From Candidatus Krumholzibacteriia bacterium (GTDB lineage Bacteria; Krumholzibacteriota; Krumholzibacteriia; LZORAL124-64-63), in assembly GCA_016744705.1 (NCBI GenBank), contig JADGDU010000010.1, positions 50,451 through 114,450 of the forward strand: DNA of 64,000 nt. Reading direction: 5' to 3'. Positions 18,857 through 28,572 of this stretch are shown piece by piece. The notes beneath the pieces are model-generated. The model was not told where the DNA came from, made no database searches, and saw only the letters and a program-made list of their open reading frames with translations. Both the position numbers and the translations under genes were made by a program. Every line of letters begins with the position of its first letter. Position 1 is the first letter of the stretch.

Positions 18857-20687
18857 AGTTATCCTGATTTTGTTGTTTGCAATGATGCTGCCTCCTTTGA
18901 CGAAAGCAGCTACTGAGGTGGTTACCCTGGTGGTGCCCAATCTTGAGCAGTATTCCACTCAGGAAAAAAACTGGGTCGAAAGTGACCGCAAATGGTTGAA
19001 CACATTGGGAAGTACATTAACCCAGGATGATTTGCCCGATCCTTTCACCACCTCGGCCGATAGTGTGACTTTGTTGAAAAATTGGGTGGCTAAATCGGCT
19101 CAGCCTGATTCCGTGCAACGCTTGCGTCCGGCCGCTTCCCTGCTGCGGGAGCGTTGGTTGGATCGAGGGTATCTTTCCGCACGGGTTACGGGAATGGATG
19201 TCATAACCCTGGTTCCTGGCTCGCCATTCCATTGGCAGGAGTTGGATATCAGCGGAGACGATTTTGTAGGCCGGGATCATTTGCTGGAGCTTTGGTTGCC
19301 CCGTGCTGGTCAGATATACGACCGGGTAGAGATGGAACGCAACATAGAAATGATTTTGTTGGGGGTGGGAGAATCCGGATATCCGTTTCCCCGATGGGTA
19401 ACCAGAGAATTGATACTCAATGAAGAACAAGCCACGGTGACTCTCAAGGGACGTTTGTTGCCTGGATATCAAGGAGTTATCGGGCCGATCAGCAGTACGT
19501 TGGAGAGCCAACGCTCTTCCCATTTCCTGGCTCGGGCTACTGGGTTGCAACATGGAAAGTTGTTCCAACATTCGGATCTGCAGCGGGCCGTGGATCGATT
19601 GTTGAGCCGAGATCTGTACTCTCACGTAGGCACACCCATGGTCTATCTGACATCCAGCGTGGACACAGTGGGGATTCATTTTCCCGTTACCGAGCGTAAG
19701 AAAGTGAACCGGTTCCAGGTGGTCCTGGGATTGAGCCGCAAAGTAGAAGGTGAGCCCAGCCGAATCAGTGGTGAAGTGGACATGCAACTGCCCAACATGG
19801 CGGGCACAGGCCGGAAATTAGGGCTTGGTTGGCGTGATGATGGAGCCAATAAATCATGGTTTGGCTTGTCCTATTTGGAACCCATGGCCTTTGGCACACC
19901 CCTTGATATGGAATTCATTCTGGACAACGAAATCCAGACTGATTCCTATACCCGGTTTCGTTTGGACAACCGCTGGGGTATCCCGGTGGTGGCTCTCTGG
20001 GGCATTGAGCTGGGCGTTGGCTGGGATCGTTCCACTTTCCCCGTGGGAGATTTGATCAATACCAGTCGTTTGAGAGGACGGGGCGCGGTGCTGCACCACC
20101 GGGGCGACCGTTCACGCAGTGGATGGAGCGGAATTTTTGCCCTGGAAACGGCCTATCGTTCATCCCAGCTACGGCCTGAGGATGAAGAGGGGACAGTGAC
20201 CAATCCCCAACTGGGAGAGGCCGTGACCCAACGCATTATCACCGGTGATCTTTCGGGTGAATGGTGGTTGGGAAATACTCTCAGCCTGTTTAGCCGGGGC
20301 AGTTATCGCCAGCAGAACGGCGGATCTTCTGAGGTTCCCTTGTCTGAGCAATTCCTCTTTGGCGGGGCTGCCACCCTGCGGGGCTACCGGGAGGATGAAT
20401 TTCATGGCTCTCAGGCCGCCTGGGGGGCATTGGAAATGAGGATTGGCAGGGCAGGAGCCTCCCGCCTTTACACTTTCTACGACCTGGGGTATTTTGAATT
20501 TTCGGCCAGTGATCCGCTCCTTGATAATCCGGACCACCGCTCCCTGCAAAAGGGATGGCCCAAGGGCTATGGCCTGGGAATTCTGGCGCGCACCCCGGGT
20601 GGAGATATCAGCCTGGCTGTGGGTTTTCCCGGAACGGTCGATTTTGATCAAGCCAAACTTCACGTCACACTTTTGGAATCTTTTTAG
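18822..20687 (+). CDS. Omp85-family outer-membrane protein (BamA/TamA-like)
   Basis: A 621-residue protein starting at ATG 18822 inside the previous gene (35-base overlap), preceded by a G-rich stretch. Signal peptide to about residue 30. The N-terminal half looks like POTRA domains (RERWLDRGYLSARVT, FHWQELDISGDD, LLELWLPRAGQIYDRVEME). The C-terminal half is a 16-strand-type barrel with the Omp85 signature FLFGGAATLRGYREDEF around residue 510; the RGY element is the lid-lock loop motif of this family. The protein ends HVTLLESF. Members insert or translocate proteins or lipids at the outer membrane. It is shorter than typical BamA, so a TamA-like or lineage-specific role is as likely. The gene pair suggests it may serve the preceding large barrel. 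Confidence 0.83.
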   Translation: MMCDWNRQLVSKVILILLFAMMLPPLTKAATEVVTLVVPNLEQYSTQEKNWVESDRKWLNTLGSTLTQDDLPDPFTTSADSVTLLKNWVAKSAQPDSVQRLRPAASLLRERWLDRGYLSARVTGMDVITLVPGSPFHWQELDISGDDFVGRDHLLELWLPRAGQIYDRVEMERNIEMILLGVGESGYPFPRWVTRELILNEEQATVTLKGRLLPGYQGVIGPISSTLESQRSSHFLARATGLQHGKLFQHSDLQRAVDRLLSRDLYSHVGTPMVYLTSSVDTVGIHFPVTERKKVNRFQVVLGLSRKVEGEPSRISGEVDMQLPNMAGTGRKLGLGWRDDGANKSWFGLSYLEPMAFGTPLDMEFILDNEIQTDSYTRFRLDNRWGIPVVALWGIELGVGWDRSTFPVGDLINTSRLRGRGAVLHHRGDRSRSGWSGIFALETAYRSSQLRPEDEEGTVTNPQLGEAVTQRIITGDLSGEWWLGNTLSLFSRGSYRQQNGGSSEVPLSEQFLFGGAATLRGYREDEFHGSQAAWGALEMRIGRAGASRLYTFYDLGYFEFSASDPLLDNPDHRSLQKGWPKGYGLGILARTPGGDISLAVGFPGTVDFDQAKLHVTLLESF

Positions 20688-20711
20688 CCCATTGCCGGGC
20701 CCGGAGTAGCC

Positions 20712-22865
20712 ATGGATCGCAAGCAGGCTCAGCTGCGAATGGAAGAACTGCGTGGAGAAATCCAGCGCCATAACCAGCTATATTACCAAAAGAGCTTGCC
20801 GGAAATCAGTGACCAGCTGTACGACCAACTGGACCAGGAGCTACAGGACCTTGAAACCGCCTGGCCCGAGTTGCGTTTAGAAGACAGCCCCACAACCCAG
20901 GTGGGCAGTGATCGGGACGAAAATTTTCCCAGTGCTATCCATTCGGCACCCATGCTCAGCTTGCAAAATAGTTACGATCTAACCGAAGTTGAGGCATTTG
21001 ATCAACGCATGCGTCGGGGGTTGGGCCAGAACCGGGTGACATACACAGTGGAGCCCAAAATGGACGGTGTGGCCGTGGCTGCCCGTTATCGTGATGGTCA
21101 GTTTGTTATGGCTCTGACCAGGGGCGATGGGCGGCAAGGGGATGTCATCACCGAGAATGTTGCCACCTTTCCTGAGGTGCCTTTGGAGCTGCCTGAAAAC
21201 TGGCGCGATTTATTCCCCAACAAAGACGTGAATGAATTTGAAATTAGGGGGGAAGCCTATTTGACCCTCAGCAGGTTTGCCCAGCTGAATGAAGAACGCC
21301 GCCTGGCGGAGCAACCGGAACTGGCCAATCCGCGCAATGCCACCGCTGGAACGTTAAAAACTCTCGACACCAATGAAGTGCGCCGGCGCAGACTGTCCAT
21401 TTTCTTCTATCAGATTTTTCCCTTGGTTGATGGTATGAGAGCGGAAGAAAAACCATCACCGGAAAATGTTGGATCTGATTTGTTTTCGTCACCCCCGCAG
21501 ACGTCCTCTGAATTTCCAGACCACCAATCGGAAATGGCGGCGCTGATTTCCCTGGGGTTTAAAACCAACCCATTCTTGAGGGTGGCGTCCGAGCCTCTGG
21601 AGTTAGCCCAGCATCTGCAAGATCTGGAAGCCCTCAGGGCTGATTTGGATTACCAGATTGACGGTGCGGTGATCAAAGTGGACAACAGGCAAGCCCAAAT
21701 GCGGCTTAAGTCCACATCCAAAGCGCCTCGCTGGGGCCTGGCCTTCAAGTTTGCTGCCGAAGAGGCTTTGACCACTCTCAAGGGAGTCACTCTCCAGGTT
21801 GGACGCACAGGCGTCATCACCCCGGTGGCCGAATTGGAGCCGGTCTTGTTGGCAGGCAGCACAGTCAGCAGGGCCACTTTGCATAATTGGGATGAAATGG
21901 GACGCAAAGATATTCGCCCCGGCGATCAAGTGGTCGTCGTCAAAGGAGGGGATATCATCCCCAAAATTATCCAGGTGCGTTTGGATCTGCGCTCAGGAGA
22001 CAATGTTCCCTTGGCCGAACCCACAGTTTGTCCCATTTGTTCTGCACCGGTGAGCCGGGATGAACAGGCTAGCGCTCTGCGTTGCAGGAATTTATTTTGC
22101 CCTGCAGTGGTGGCTGGCCGGTTGCGGCATTTCGTGAGCCGCGATGCTTGTGATATTGAAGGCCTGGGTGGTCAAAGTCTGGATTCGTTTCTGGAATTGG
22201 GGCTGGTCAACAGCCCTGCCGACCTTTTTCGACTGAAGCGTGAAACTCTGGCCACTTTGCCCGGGTGGGGAGATAAAAGTTCTGACCGAGTCTTGACTGG
22301 GGTAACCCAGGCTTCTCTGCGTCCCTGGGAGTCCAAAGTCTTTGCCCTGGGTATGCCTCAAGTGGGAATCACCACGGCCCGAACCCTGGCCCAGGAATTT
22401 CCTTCCATACAGGCTTTGCAGGAAGCCACCAAATCAGAGTTGGCCGCATTGCCCGATGTTGGGGCAACGGTGGCCGGTCAAATATCTGATTATCTGAAAT
22501 CTCCTGGAGGCAGTGCTTTGGTTGCAGATTTAATATCGGTGGGCTTTCTCCTGGAAAAGGAGACGGAATCATTAACATTGGATGAGGCTGCTGAAGAAAA
22601 CTGGTTTTTTGAGCGAGTGGTGGTCATTACAGGAACCCTTGAATCCATGGGCCGCTCCGAAGCTAAAAAGGCAATGGAGGCCCTGGGGGCCAAAGTCACA
22701 GGATCCATCACTGGTAAAACACAAGTTCTGATTGCTGGAGAAAAAGCTGGTAGCAAATTGACAAAGGCCGAAAAATTGGGCATTGAAATTTTGGATGAAA
22801 AGGCTTTTCTCCATCGTCTTGAGGAAGCTCGTCAAGACTCGGGACAAGGGCAGGCAAGCTCATGA
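20712..22865 (+). CDS. ligA: NAD-dependent DNA ligase
   Basis: Seals nicks in replication and repair using NAD+. The 717 residues carry the full domain set: N-terminal Ia domain; adenylation domain with nucleophile Lys116 in KMDG; OB-fold (VGRTGVITPVAELEP); four-cysteine zinc finger (CPIC and later CRNLFC); helix-hairpin-helix repeats (DIEGLGGQ, LPGWGDKS, LPDVGATVA); and a C-terminal BRCT domain from about 630. An insert of about 40 residues in the adenylation domain (around 245-280, acidic and Ser/Pro-rich) makes it slightly long for the family. It starts 24 bases after the Omp85 gene and overlaps the next ORF by four bases (ATGA), so ligA and the helicase are probably cotranscribed. Confidence 0.97.
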   Translation: MDRKQAQLRMEELRGEIQRHNQLYYQKSLPEISDQLYDQLDQELQDLETAWPELRLEDSPTTQVGSDRDENFPSAIHSAPMLSLQNSYDLTEVEAFDQRMRRGLGQNRVTYTVEPKMDGVAVAARYRDGQFVMALTRGDGRQGDVITENVATFPEVPLELPENWRDLFPNKDVNEFEIRGEAYLTLSRFAQLNEERRLAEQPELANPRNATAGTLKTLDTNEVRRRRLSIFFYQIFPLVDGMRAEEKPSPENVGSDLFSSPPQTSSEFPDHQSEMAALISLGFKTNPFLRVASEPLELAQHLQDLEALRADLDYQIDGAVIKVDNRQAQMRLKSTSKAPRWGLAFKFAAEEALTTLKGVTLQVGRTGVITPVAELEPVLLAGSTVSRATLHNWDEMGRKDIRPGDQVVVVKGGDIIPKIIQVRLDLRSGDNVPLAEPTVCPICSAPVSRDEQASALRCRNLFCPAVVAGRLRHFVSRDACDIEGLGGQSLDSFLELGLVNSPADLFRLKRETLATLPGWGDKSSDRVLTGVTQASLRPWESKVFALGMPQVGITTARTLAQEFPSIQALQEATKSELAALPDVGATVAGQISDYLKSPGGSALVADLISVGFLLEKETESLTLDEAAEENWFFERVVVITGTLESMGRSEAKKAMEALGAKVTGSITGKTQVLIAGEKAGSKLTKAEKLGIEILDEKAFLHRLEEARQDSGQGQASS

Positions 22866-25501
22866 TGGAAACAGATCTGCTACACTCCCGGCGCTGGCGC
22901 GAAGGCCGGGAAGGCGGCTGGTTGGCCCTGGATTTATCCGGTGGTGTGCGCCTCTTCGAATTGCCTGATGAGCACACAGTTCCTTCAGAACTGCCGGCAC
23001 CCATTTTGGTGGGACCAGGTGATGGCTCATGTGTGAAATTACCCGGTGATGGCATCTTTATTTCCGAAACCGTTCTTTGGTCATTCATTGATCCCTTGCA
23101 TCCCCGGGCCTTTTCCGACCTGGAAGCTGATGGCCGCCTGGCTGCTGAAAAAGAATTGCGCGATTTGGCTCTGCGATTTCGAAGCCGGGTTCAATGGTGG
23201 CAAAGTCTGAAGAATGAAGCCAAGGATGGCTGCCGTCGTCTTCTGAAAGGCCGCCGACCGGATTTGAACCCCTTACTGGATATTCTGGATACTTTACCCA
23301 CGCTGCCCCCAACGGAAAAAAGCGAATCTCCGGTGGCGGACGATCCTTTGGCACACATCACTCTGGACCCTCCGTCGAACTCCTCTGAAATGCATGGCTT
23401 CTTTCTGGAGGAAGAGGGATTGGGCGCCTTATATGGCGAAAATTTCCGCCCTCGCCGGGAGCAGGCGGAAATGTCCCGGGAAGTGGCCATCAATCTGGAA
23501 AACAATGATGCCCTGATGATTGAGGCGGGAACTGGGGTGGGCAAGACCCTGGCTTACTTGGTGCCTTTAATTTCGGCCATCACCGGCAACGACCACCGGG
23601 CTGTGGTTTCTACCCACACCAAGGCTCTGCAGTCCCAGATCCTGGATCAGGATCTTCCCCGGCTGGAACCCTTGTTAAAAGGACAGAGCTTCAATTTGCT
23701 CATGGGCCGTGCTAATTACCTTTGCCTGAGACAACGGTTGGCCTTCTTTTCCAAACCTGTGGACAACCTAACCCAGGCCTTACAGGCGGCGGCCTTTCGT
23801 CTTTGGCTGCAGGTGACATCCGACGGTTTGCGGGATGAACTGGCAGACCACCCGCTGCTGGGACCCGATTTGGATAAGATCTTTTTTAAGTCTGATATGT
23901 GTTTGCCGGGGCAATGTTATGAGGGCAACAAATGTTTTGTGCAAAGAGCCAGGCGCCGGGCACGGGATTCCGACCTACTGGTGGTTAACCACAGTTTGCT
24001 GATGCACGACCTCAAGGCGGGGCATATTCTCCTGGGTGAAATTGATCATCTTGTAGTGGATGAAGCCCACCGCCTGCCTGTGGTTGCTTTGGAAAGCCAT
24101 GCCATTGTTTGCGGCACTTGGCGTCTGGATGAAATTGCCGAGCTGCTGGGACGTACAAAGTCCCGGGATAGCCAGCGTTTTGACCGTCTGGATCTGCTCT
24201 CGGTGCGGTTGGGGGCCATCGACAAGGATGGTGAAAAAGCCGCCAAGGCTGTAGAAGATTTTTCCCGCTCCATCCGCCAGGTTTTCAGCGTATACCGGAT
24301 CTGGTGGCAGGCCCTGGGCGACCGGGTGGACCAGGTCATGCCTCCGGGAAATATGCGCATGGGACGGGCCAGGGTCAGGGATAAGGATGAAGCTTTTGCT
24401 GTGCTTCGCCAACAGACCGCCGACCTGCTGGATTCTCTGGCTGAATGTGAAAATGTCTTTGGCCGGGTAAAACGCACTACGGAAGTTTTGGAAGATCTCT
24501 CTTCGGGCCTGGAAGATGATTTGGCCCAAATTGCTTCGGCCGGTCTGATGGTCCGAAAGCTCCATCAGGATGTACGATTCCTCATTGCCGAAGATGACGA
24601 AGAATGGGTGACTTGGATTGAGCCACATCCCGAATCCGGGTGCCGCCTTTTGGGCGCTACATTACTGGAGGCCGGGGGCATTTTGAAAAATTATTGGGGT
24701 GATGCAGAATTTGCACCCATCATGACCAGTGCCACATTGGCCGTGGGAGAAGATTTTACTCACCTCATGGGAGAATTGGGACTGACCCGCCGGCAGCCCT
24801 CCACCCAGACATTCACCTGTCCTTCACCCTTCGATTATCATAACCAGGTGCAGATTCTCACTCCCCGCAATTTCCCGGCCCCCAATGATCCCCAGTTTGG
24901 ACGTGCGGTGGGGGAGGTCATGCGGTCTTTGGGGTTGCATGCAGATCATAAAACCATGGGGCTTTATACGTCCTACAAAATGATCAGGGAATCGGCTCAG
25001 GTTTTGGATGAAGCAGGGTTGACGGCCGATGAGAAAACCAGTTGCGGGCCTGTTGTGCTGGCCCAATCTTCCCGCGTTCCAGCTGCCACCCTGCTGGATA
25101 AATTCCGGCGCCACCGCCGAGCCATGTTATTGGGCACGGCCACCTTCTGGGAAGGTGTTGATTTCCCTGGGCGGGACTTGGAGATTCTGGTGGTCACGAA
25201 ACTGCCTTTCCTGGTGCCCAACGACCCCTGGGTCGAAGCCCGTTGTGAAAAAGTGGCCGCCTCAGGGGAAAATCCCTTCACCAAATTCATGGTTCGCGAC
25301 GCTGTTCTGCGTTTGCGGCAGGGATTTGGCCGCCTGATTAGGCGCATGGGTGACCGGGGTGTGGTAATCATCCTGGATAACCGTTTGCACACCAAAAACT
25401 ACGGAGTTACGTTTCTGGGTGCACTACCTGCGGTGCCAGCCTCTTTTGACGACAACGATGATCTGGTCGCCCGCATTGATGATTTTTTTAGCAAATGCTG
25501 A
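22862..25501 (+). CDS. dinG: DinG/XPD-family ATP-dependent DNA helicase
   Basis: A superfamily 2 iron-sulphur helicase of 879 residues. Walker A is EAGTGVGKT with Lys228, and motif II is DEAH at 400-403. Between them the cysteine set (YLCLRQ, CLPGQC, NKC) fits the 4Fe-4S domain of DinG/XPD. Motif VI is QGFGRLIRR near the C-terminus, and GTATFWEGVDFPG is also typical. The first 200 residues are a non-helicase extension that lacks the usual DnaQ exonuclease motifs and that I cannot assign. DinG proteins unwind 5'-tailed DNA and help resolve R-loops and recombination intermediates. The ATGA overlap with ligA suggests coupled expression of a repair pair. Confidence 0.9.
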   Translation: MMETDLLHSRRWREGREGGWLALDLSGGVRLFELPDEHTVPSELPAPILVGPGDGSCVKLPGDGIFISETVLWSFIDPLHPRAFSDLEADGRLAAEKELRDLALRFRSRVQWWQSLKNEAKDGCRRLLKGRRPDLNPLLDILDTLPTLPPTEKSESPVADDPLAHITLDPPSNSSEMHGFFLEEEGLGALYGENFRPRREQAEMSREVAINLENNDALMIEAGTGVGKTLAYLVPLISAITGNDHRAVVSTHTKALQSQILDQDLPRLEPLLKGQSFNLLMGRANYLCLRQRLAFFSKPVDNLTQALQAAAFRLWLQVTSDGLRDELADHPLLGPDLDKIFFKSDMCLPGQCYEGNKCFVQRARRRARDSDLLVVNHSLLMHDLKAGHILLGEIDHLVVDEAHRLPVVALESHAIVCGTWRLDEIAELLGRTKSRDSQRFDRLDLLSVRLGAIDKDGEKAAKAVEDFSRSIRQVFSVYRIWWQALGDRVDQVMPPGNMRMGRARVRDKDEAFAVLRQQTADLLDSLAECENVFGRVKRTTEVLEDLSSGLEDDLAQIASAGLMVRKLHQDVRFLIAEDDEEWVTWIEPHPESGCRLLGATLLEAGGILKNYWGDAEFAPIMTSATLAVGEDFTHLMGELGLTRRQPSTQTFTCPSPFDYHNQVQILTPRNFPAPNDPQFGRAVGEVMRSLGLHADHKTMGLYTSYKMIRESAQVLDEAGLTADEKTSCGPVVLAQSSRVPAATLLDKFRRHRRAMLLGTATFWEGVDFPGRDLEILVVTKLPFLVPNDPWVEARCEKVAASGENPFTKFMVRDAVLRLRQGFGRLIRRMGDRGVVIILDNRLHTKNYGVTFLGALPAVPASFDDNDDLVARIDDFFSKC

Positions 25502-25537
25502 GCGAGCCTTCGTACCTAAATTCTGGAGTTTTTACCC

Positions 25538-27133
25538 GTGAATCCACAACAACCTTCCGCCTTTGTCATTGGCGAGTCGTCCTTGGACTTGGCCATTTTT
25601 GAAGATATTTGTCATGGTCGCCTGGCCGTTCAGATGGCCGAATCGGCCCGTGTTAAGGTTCGGCGCTGTGATGACTTTCGCCGCAGCTTGGCCAGCTCAT
25701 CCAAGAAGATTTACGGAGTCAATACGGGGTTTGGGAAGTTGGCCGACACCGTCATTCCCCTGGAACAGCAGGCTCAATTGCAGAAGAACCTCATCCGTAG
25801 TCATGCTGTTGGGTGGGGAGAGCCGCTGGCACTTCCTGAGGCCCGGGGCATGATCTTCCTCCGGGCCATGAGTTTATCCCATGGCTTTTCCGGGGCCCGG
25901 GAAGCAGTGATTGATCAGCTGTTATGGCTTCTGGAAGAAAATCTGCATCCCTTTATTCCCAGCAGGGGGTCGGTGGGGGCTTCGGGAGACCTGGCGCCCC
26001 TGTCGCATCTGACCCTGGTGCTTATGGGTGAGGGGCATGTGCTGGATGAGGATGGTATGCGTTTGCCGGCAGGTCCGGAGCTGGCCCAGAGAAATCGTGA
26101 ACCTCTGGAACTGGAAGCCAAAGAAGGCCTGGCTTTGATCAATGGCACCCAATTCATGAACAGCGTGGGGTTGTTGGCGGCCGGAGAGGCCAAAGAGTTG
26201 ATGCGCTGGGCCACGTTGGCCGCAGCATTATCTTTGGAAGCCCTGGAGGGCAGCGCTCTGCCTTTTGGGGAAAAGTATCATCAAGTGCGCCCACATCCCG
26301 AAATTGGTGATATTGCTCATTGTTTCCGGAATTTGTTGGCTGGTAGCCAGGTCCTGGCTGGGCATCATGATTGCGCCCGGGTCCAGGATCCCTATTCCGT
26401 ACGCTGCAGTCCTCAAATCCTGGGATCCACTCTGGGCATTGTCAGACAAGCCGAGGCCGTTTTTCTGCGGGAAGCCGGCTCAGTGACTGATAACCCTGTG
26501 CTCTTGGTCGAGGAAAAAGAAGTGGTCACCGGTGGACACTTTCACGGCCAACCCCTGGCTTTCCAGCTGGATCACCTCTATCAAAGCGTGTGCGAGCTGG
26601 CCAATGTGGCTGACCGGAGAGTTAATTTGCTGCTGGGGGGCAACGGTGGACGCTTGCCGCGTTTCCTGGCTGGGCAACCGGGACTGGAATCGGGCTTGAT
26701 GATTGCTCAATACCTCACCGCTGGTTTGGTTTCAGAAAATAAATCCAAAGCCTTTCCAGCCGCGGTTGATTCTGTTCCCACCAGTGATGGCCAGGAAGAT
26801 CACGTGAGCATGGGCAGCGTGGGGGCCGTCAAATTAGCGGGTGTTTTGGCCCGAACCCGCACCGTTATTGCCGTGGAATTGGTCACTGCAGCCCGGGCCT
26901 TGCAATTTATCACCCGGGAAGACTTGGCTCTGGCCAAGGGCCGCCCCGCACTGCAAATTTCATCCAGTTTGCAGGAGTTGGTTAACAAAATGGAAACGCT
27001 GATAGATCTGAGTCCCAGTGACCGACCTCTGACAGATGATCTGGAAATTATCAACGCCTGGATGCAAGGCCGCAATATACCGGTCCAAACTCTGAGCTGC
27101 CTTGACCCCATCGGAACAAAGGATGGAAAATGA
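25538..27133 (+). CDS. hutH: Histidine ammonia-lyase
   Basis: Converts L-histidine to urocanate and ammonia, the first step of histidine breakdown in the cytoplasm. The 531-residue protein has the MIO-forming triad Ala148-Ser149-Gly150 in GSVGASGDLAPLSH, the N-terminal YGVNTGFGKLAD substrate loop, and downstream blocks NGTQFMNS, QDPYSVRCSPQ, FHGQPLAF and a C-terminal QEDHVSMGS. All key residues appear intact. It starts at GTG 25538 with GGAG about ten bases upstream and overlaps hutI by four bases (ATGA). Urocanate hydratase (hutU), the step between hutH and hutI, is not in this window. Confidence 0.97.
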   Translation: MNPQQPSAFVIGESSLDLAIFEDICHGRLAVQMAESARVKVRRCDDFRRSLASSSKKIYGVNTGFGKLADTVIPLEQQAQLQKNLIRSHAVGWGEPLALPEARGMIFLRAMSLSHGFSGAREAVIDQLLWLLEENLHPFIPSRGSVGASGDLAPLSHLTLVLMGEGHVLDEDGMRLPAGPELAQRNREPLELEAKEGLALINGTQFMNSVGLLAAGEAKELMRWATLAAALSLEALEGSALPFGEKYHQVRPHPEIGDIAHCFRNLLAGSQVLAGHHDCARVQDPYSVRCSPQILGSTLGIVRQAEAVFLREAGSVTDNPVLLVEEKEVVTGGHFHGQPLAFQLDHLYQSVCELANVADRRVNLLLGGNGGRLPRFLAGQPGLESGLMIAQYLTAGLVSENKSKAFPAAVDSVPTSDGQEDHVSMGSVGAVKLAGVLARTRTVIAVELVTAARALQFITREDLALAKGRPALQISSSLQELVNKMETLIDLSPSDRPLTDDLEIINAWMQGRNIPVQTLSCLDPIGTKDGK

Positions 27134-28455
27134 AACCCTCTGCTCGCATTCATGAGGACCTGCTGGAAGGCAAAATTCAGCCCACTCTTTTCGTTCGGAA
27201 CATCGGGCAACTTTGCACCATAGATGCCGGTGCTGCTGATGGTGAGGGCCCCCGTAGGCGCACTGCCATGCAGGATCTGGGATTGTTTTCCGATGCAGCC
27301 ATAGTGGTCGCCGGAGATCAGGTTGTAGCTGCCGGCCCAGAGCAGGAAATACTGGAAAATTTGTTCAAGCAGGGCCTTCCCTCAGCCTTGAAAGTGGTGG
27401 ACGCAGAGGGGAATGCAGTGATTCCTGGTTTTGTGGATCCGCACACCCACACTGTGTTTGGCAAGACTCGCCAAGATGAATACGAACGCCGCATAAAAGG
27501 CGAGACCTACCTGGAAATTGCCGCAGCTGGAGGCGGAATCCATTCTTCAGTGCGAGATTTGCGAGAACGCTCAGAAGAAGAATTGGTGCAGTTGGCCACG
27601 GTTCGATTGCAGGAAATGTTATCCTACGGCACGACCACAGTGGAAATCAAAAGCGGCTATGGCCTCAGTCTGGAAGACGAATTGAAGATGCTGCGAGCGG
27701 CCCGAGAGGCTGCCCGCAATGTTGGCATTCGTTCTGTACGGACATGTTTGGCCGCCCATGAGATGCCTCATGAATTCAAAGAAAAACGGCAAGAATATGT
27801 TCGGCTTGTGACCGAGGAAATTCTGGTCCGCGTTAAGCAGGAGAATCTGGCCACCCGGTGCGATGTGTTCTGCGAACCTACAGTTTTCAATTTGGAAGAA
27901 ACCCTGATCATTCTCAGCCGAGCCAAAGATCTGGGCATGAGTCTGACGGTGCATGCCGATGAACTGACATCCTATGGGGGGGGCGCCCTGGCGGCCCGCA
28001 TGGGGGCTAACTCAGCCGATCACCTGATTCGCATTGATGAGGCTGGCCGGAATGCTTTGGCCGCATCCGATACCGTGGCGGTGATGTTACCGGGTACTGT
28101 CTTTACCCTCGGGCTGAAAGGTTACGCTCCCGGTCGCGGAATGATTGACCAAGGCTGCGCTCTGGCTTTGGCCAGTGACTTCAACCCCGGCAGCTGTCCT
28201 ATTCTTTCCATGCCCCTGATTATGGCCATTGCCTGCACTCAAATGCGCCTTTTGCCTGCTGAAAGCCTGGTGGCTGCCACTCTGAATGCCGCTTGGGCTT
28301 TGGGCCGGCAAGAGGAAGTGGGATCCCTGGCTCTGGGCAAAAAAGCTGATTTTCTCATCCTGGACGGGGAAGATTACCGCTTGATTCCCTACCGGGCCGG
28401 CCATAACCCGGTGCAACAGGTTTACCTTGGTGGAAAAAAGATTATCGATAATTAA
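27130..28455 (+). CDS. hutI: Imidazolonepropionase
   Basis: Hydrolyses 4-imidazolone-5-propionate to N-formimino-L-glutamate, the third step of histidine degradation. The 441-residue amidohydrolase has the metal-binding HTHTVFGKTR near residue 103, followed by family blocks YLEIAAAGGGIHSSV, YGTTTVEIKSGYGL and CLAAHEMPHEF. Later come HADELTSYGGG, DHLIRIDE and SDFNPGSCP. The length is slightly above the usual 400-420 because of an N-terminal extension. It is translationally coupled to hutH by an ATGA overlap. No regulator such as HutC or HutP lies nearby. Confidence 0.96.
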   Translation: MKPSARIHEDLLEGKIQPTLFVRNIGQLCTIDAGAADGEGPRRRTAMQDLGLFSDAAIVVAGDQVVAAGPEQEILENLFKQGLPSALKVVDAEGNAVIPGFVDPHTHTVFGKTRQDEYERRIKGETYLEIAAAGGGIHSSVRDLRERSEEELVQLATVRLQEMLSYGTTTVEIKSGYGLSLEDELKMLRAAREAARNVGIRSVRTCLAAHEMPHEFKEKRQEYVRLVTEEILVRVKQENLATRCDVFCEPTVFNLEETLIILSRAKDLGMSLTVHADELTSYGGGALAARMGANSADHLIRIDEAGRNALAASDTVAVMLPGTVFTLGLKGYAPGRGMIDQGCALALASDFNPGSCPILSMPLIMAIACTQMRLLPAESLVAATLNAAWALGRQEEVGSLALGKKADFLILDGEDYRLIPYRAGHNPVQQVYLGGKKIIDN

Positions 28456-28572
28456 AAAAAATGTCTTAACTCTTAGCAATCTTGGGCGATGAATAGGCAA
28501 TAGGAGTCACCGGAATGGGCTGGGATTCCAATCAGCAGAACAATAGGCAGGGATTGTCTGCGGAGTTGTCAA

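Noticed and set aside
15410..20687. TamB-TamA pair
   Set aside because: The Omp85 protein could be TamA-like, but its partner has a signal peptide and barrel-like C-terminus rather than the long repetitive beta-helix and DUF490 end of TamB.
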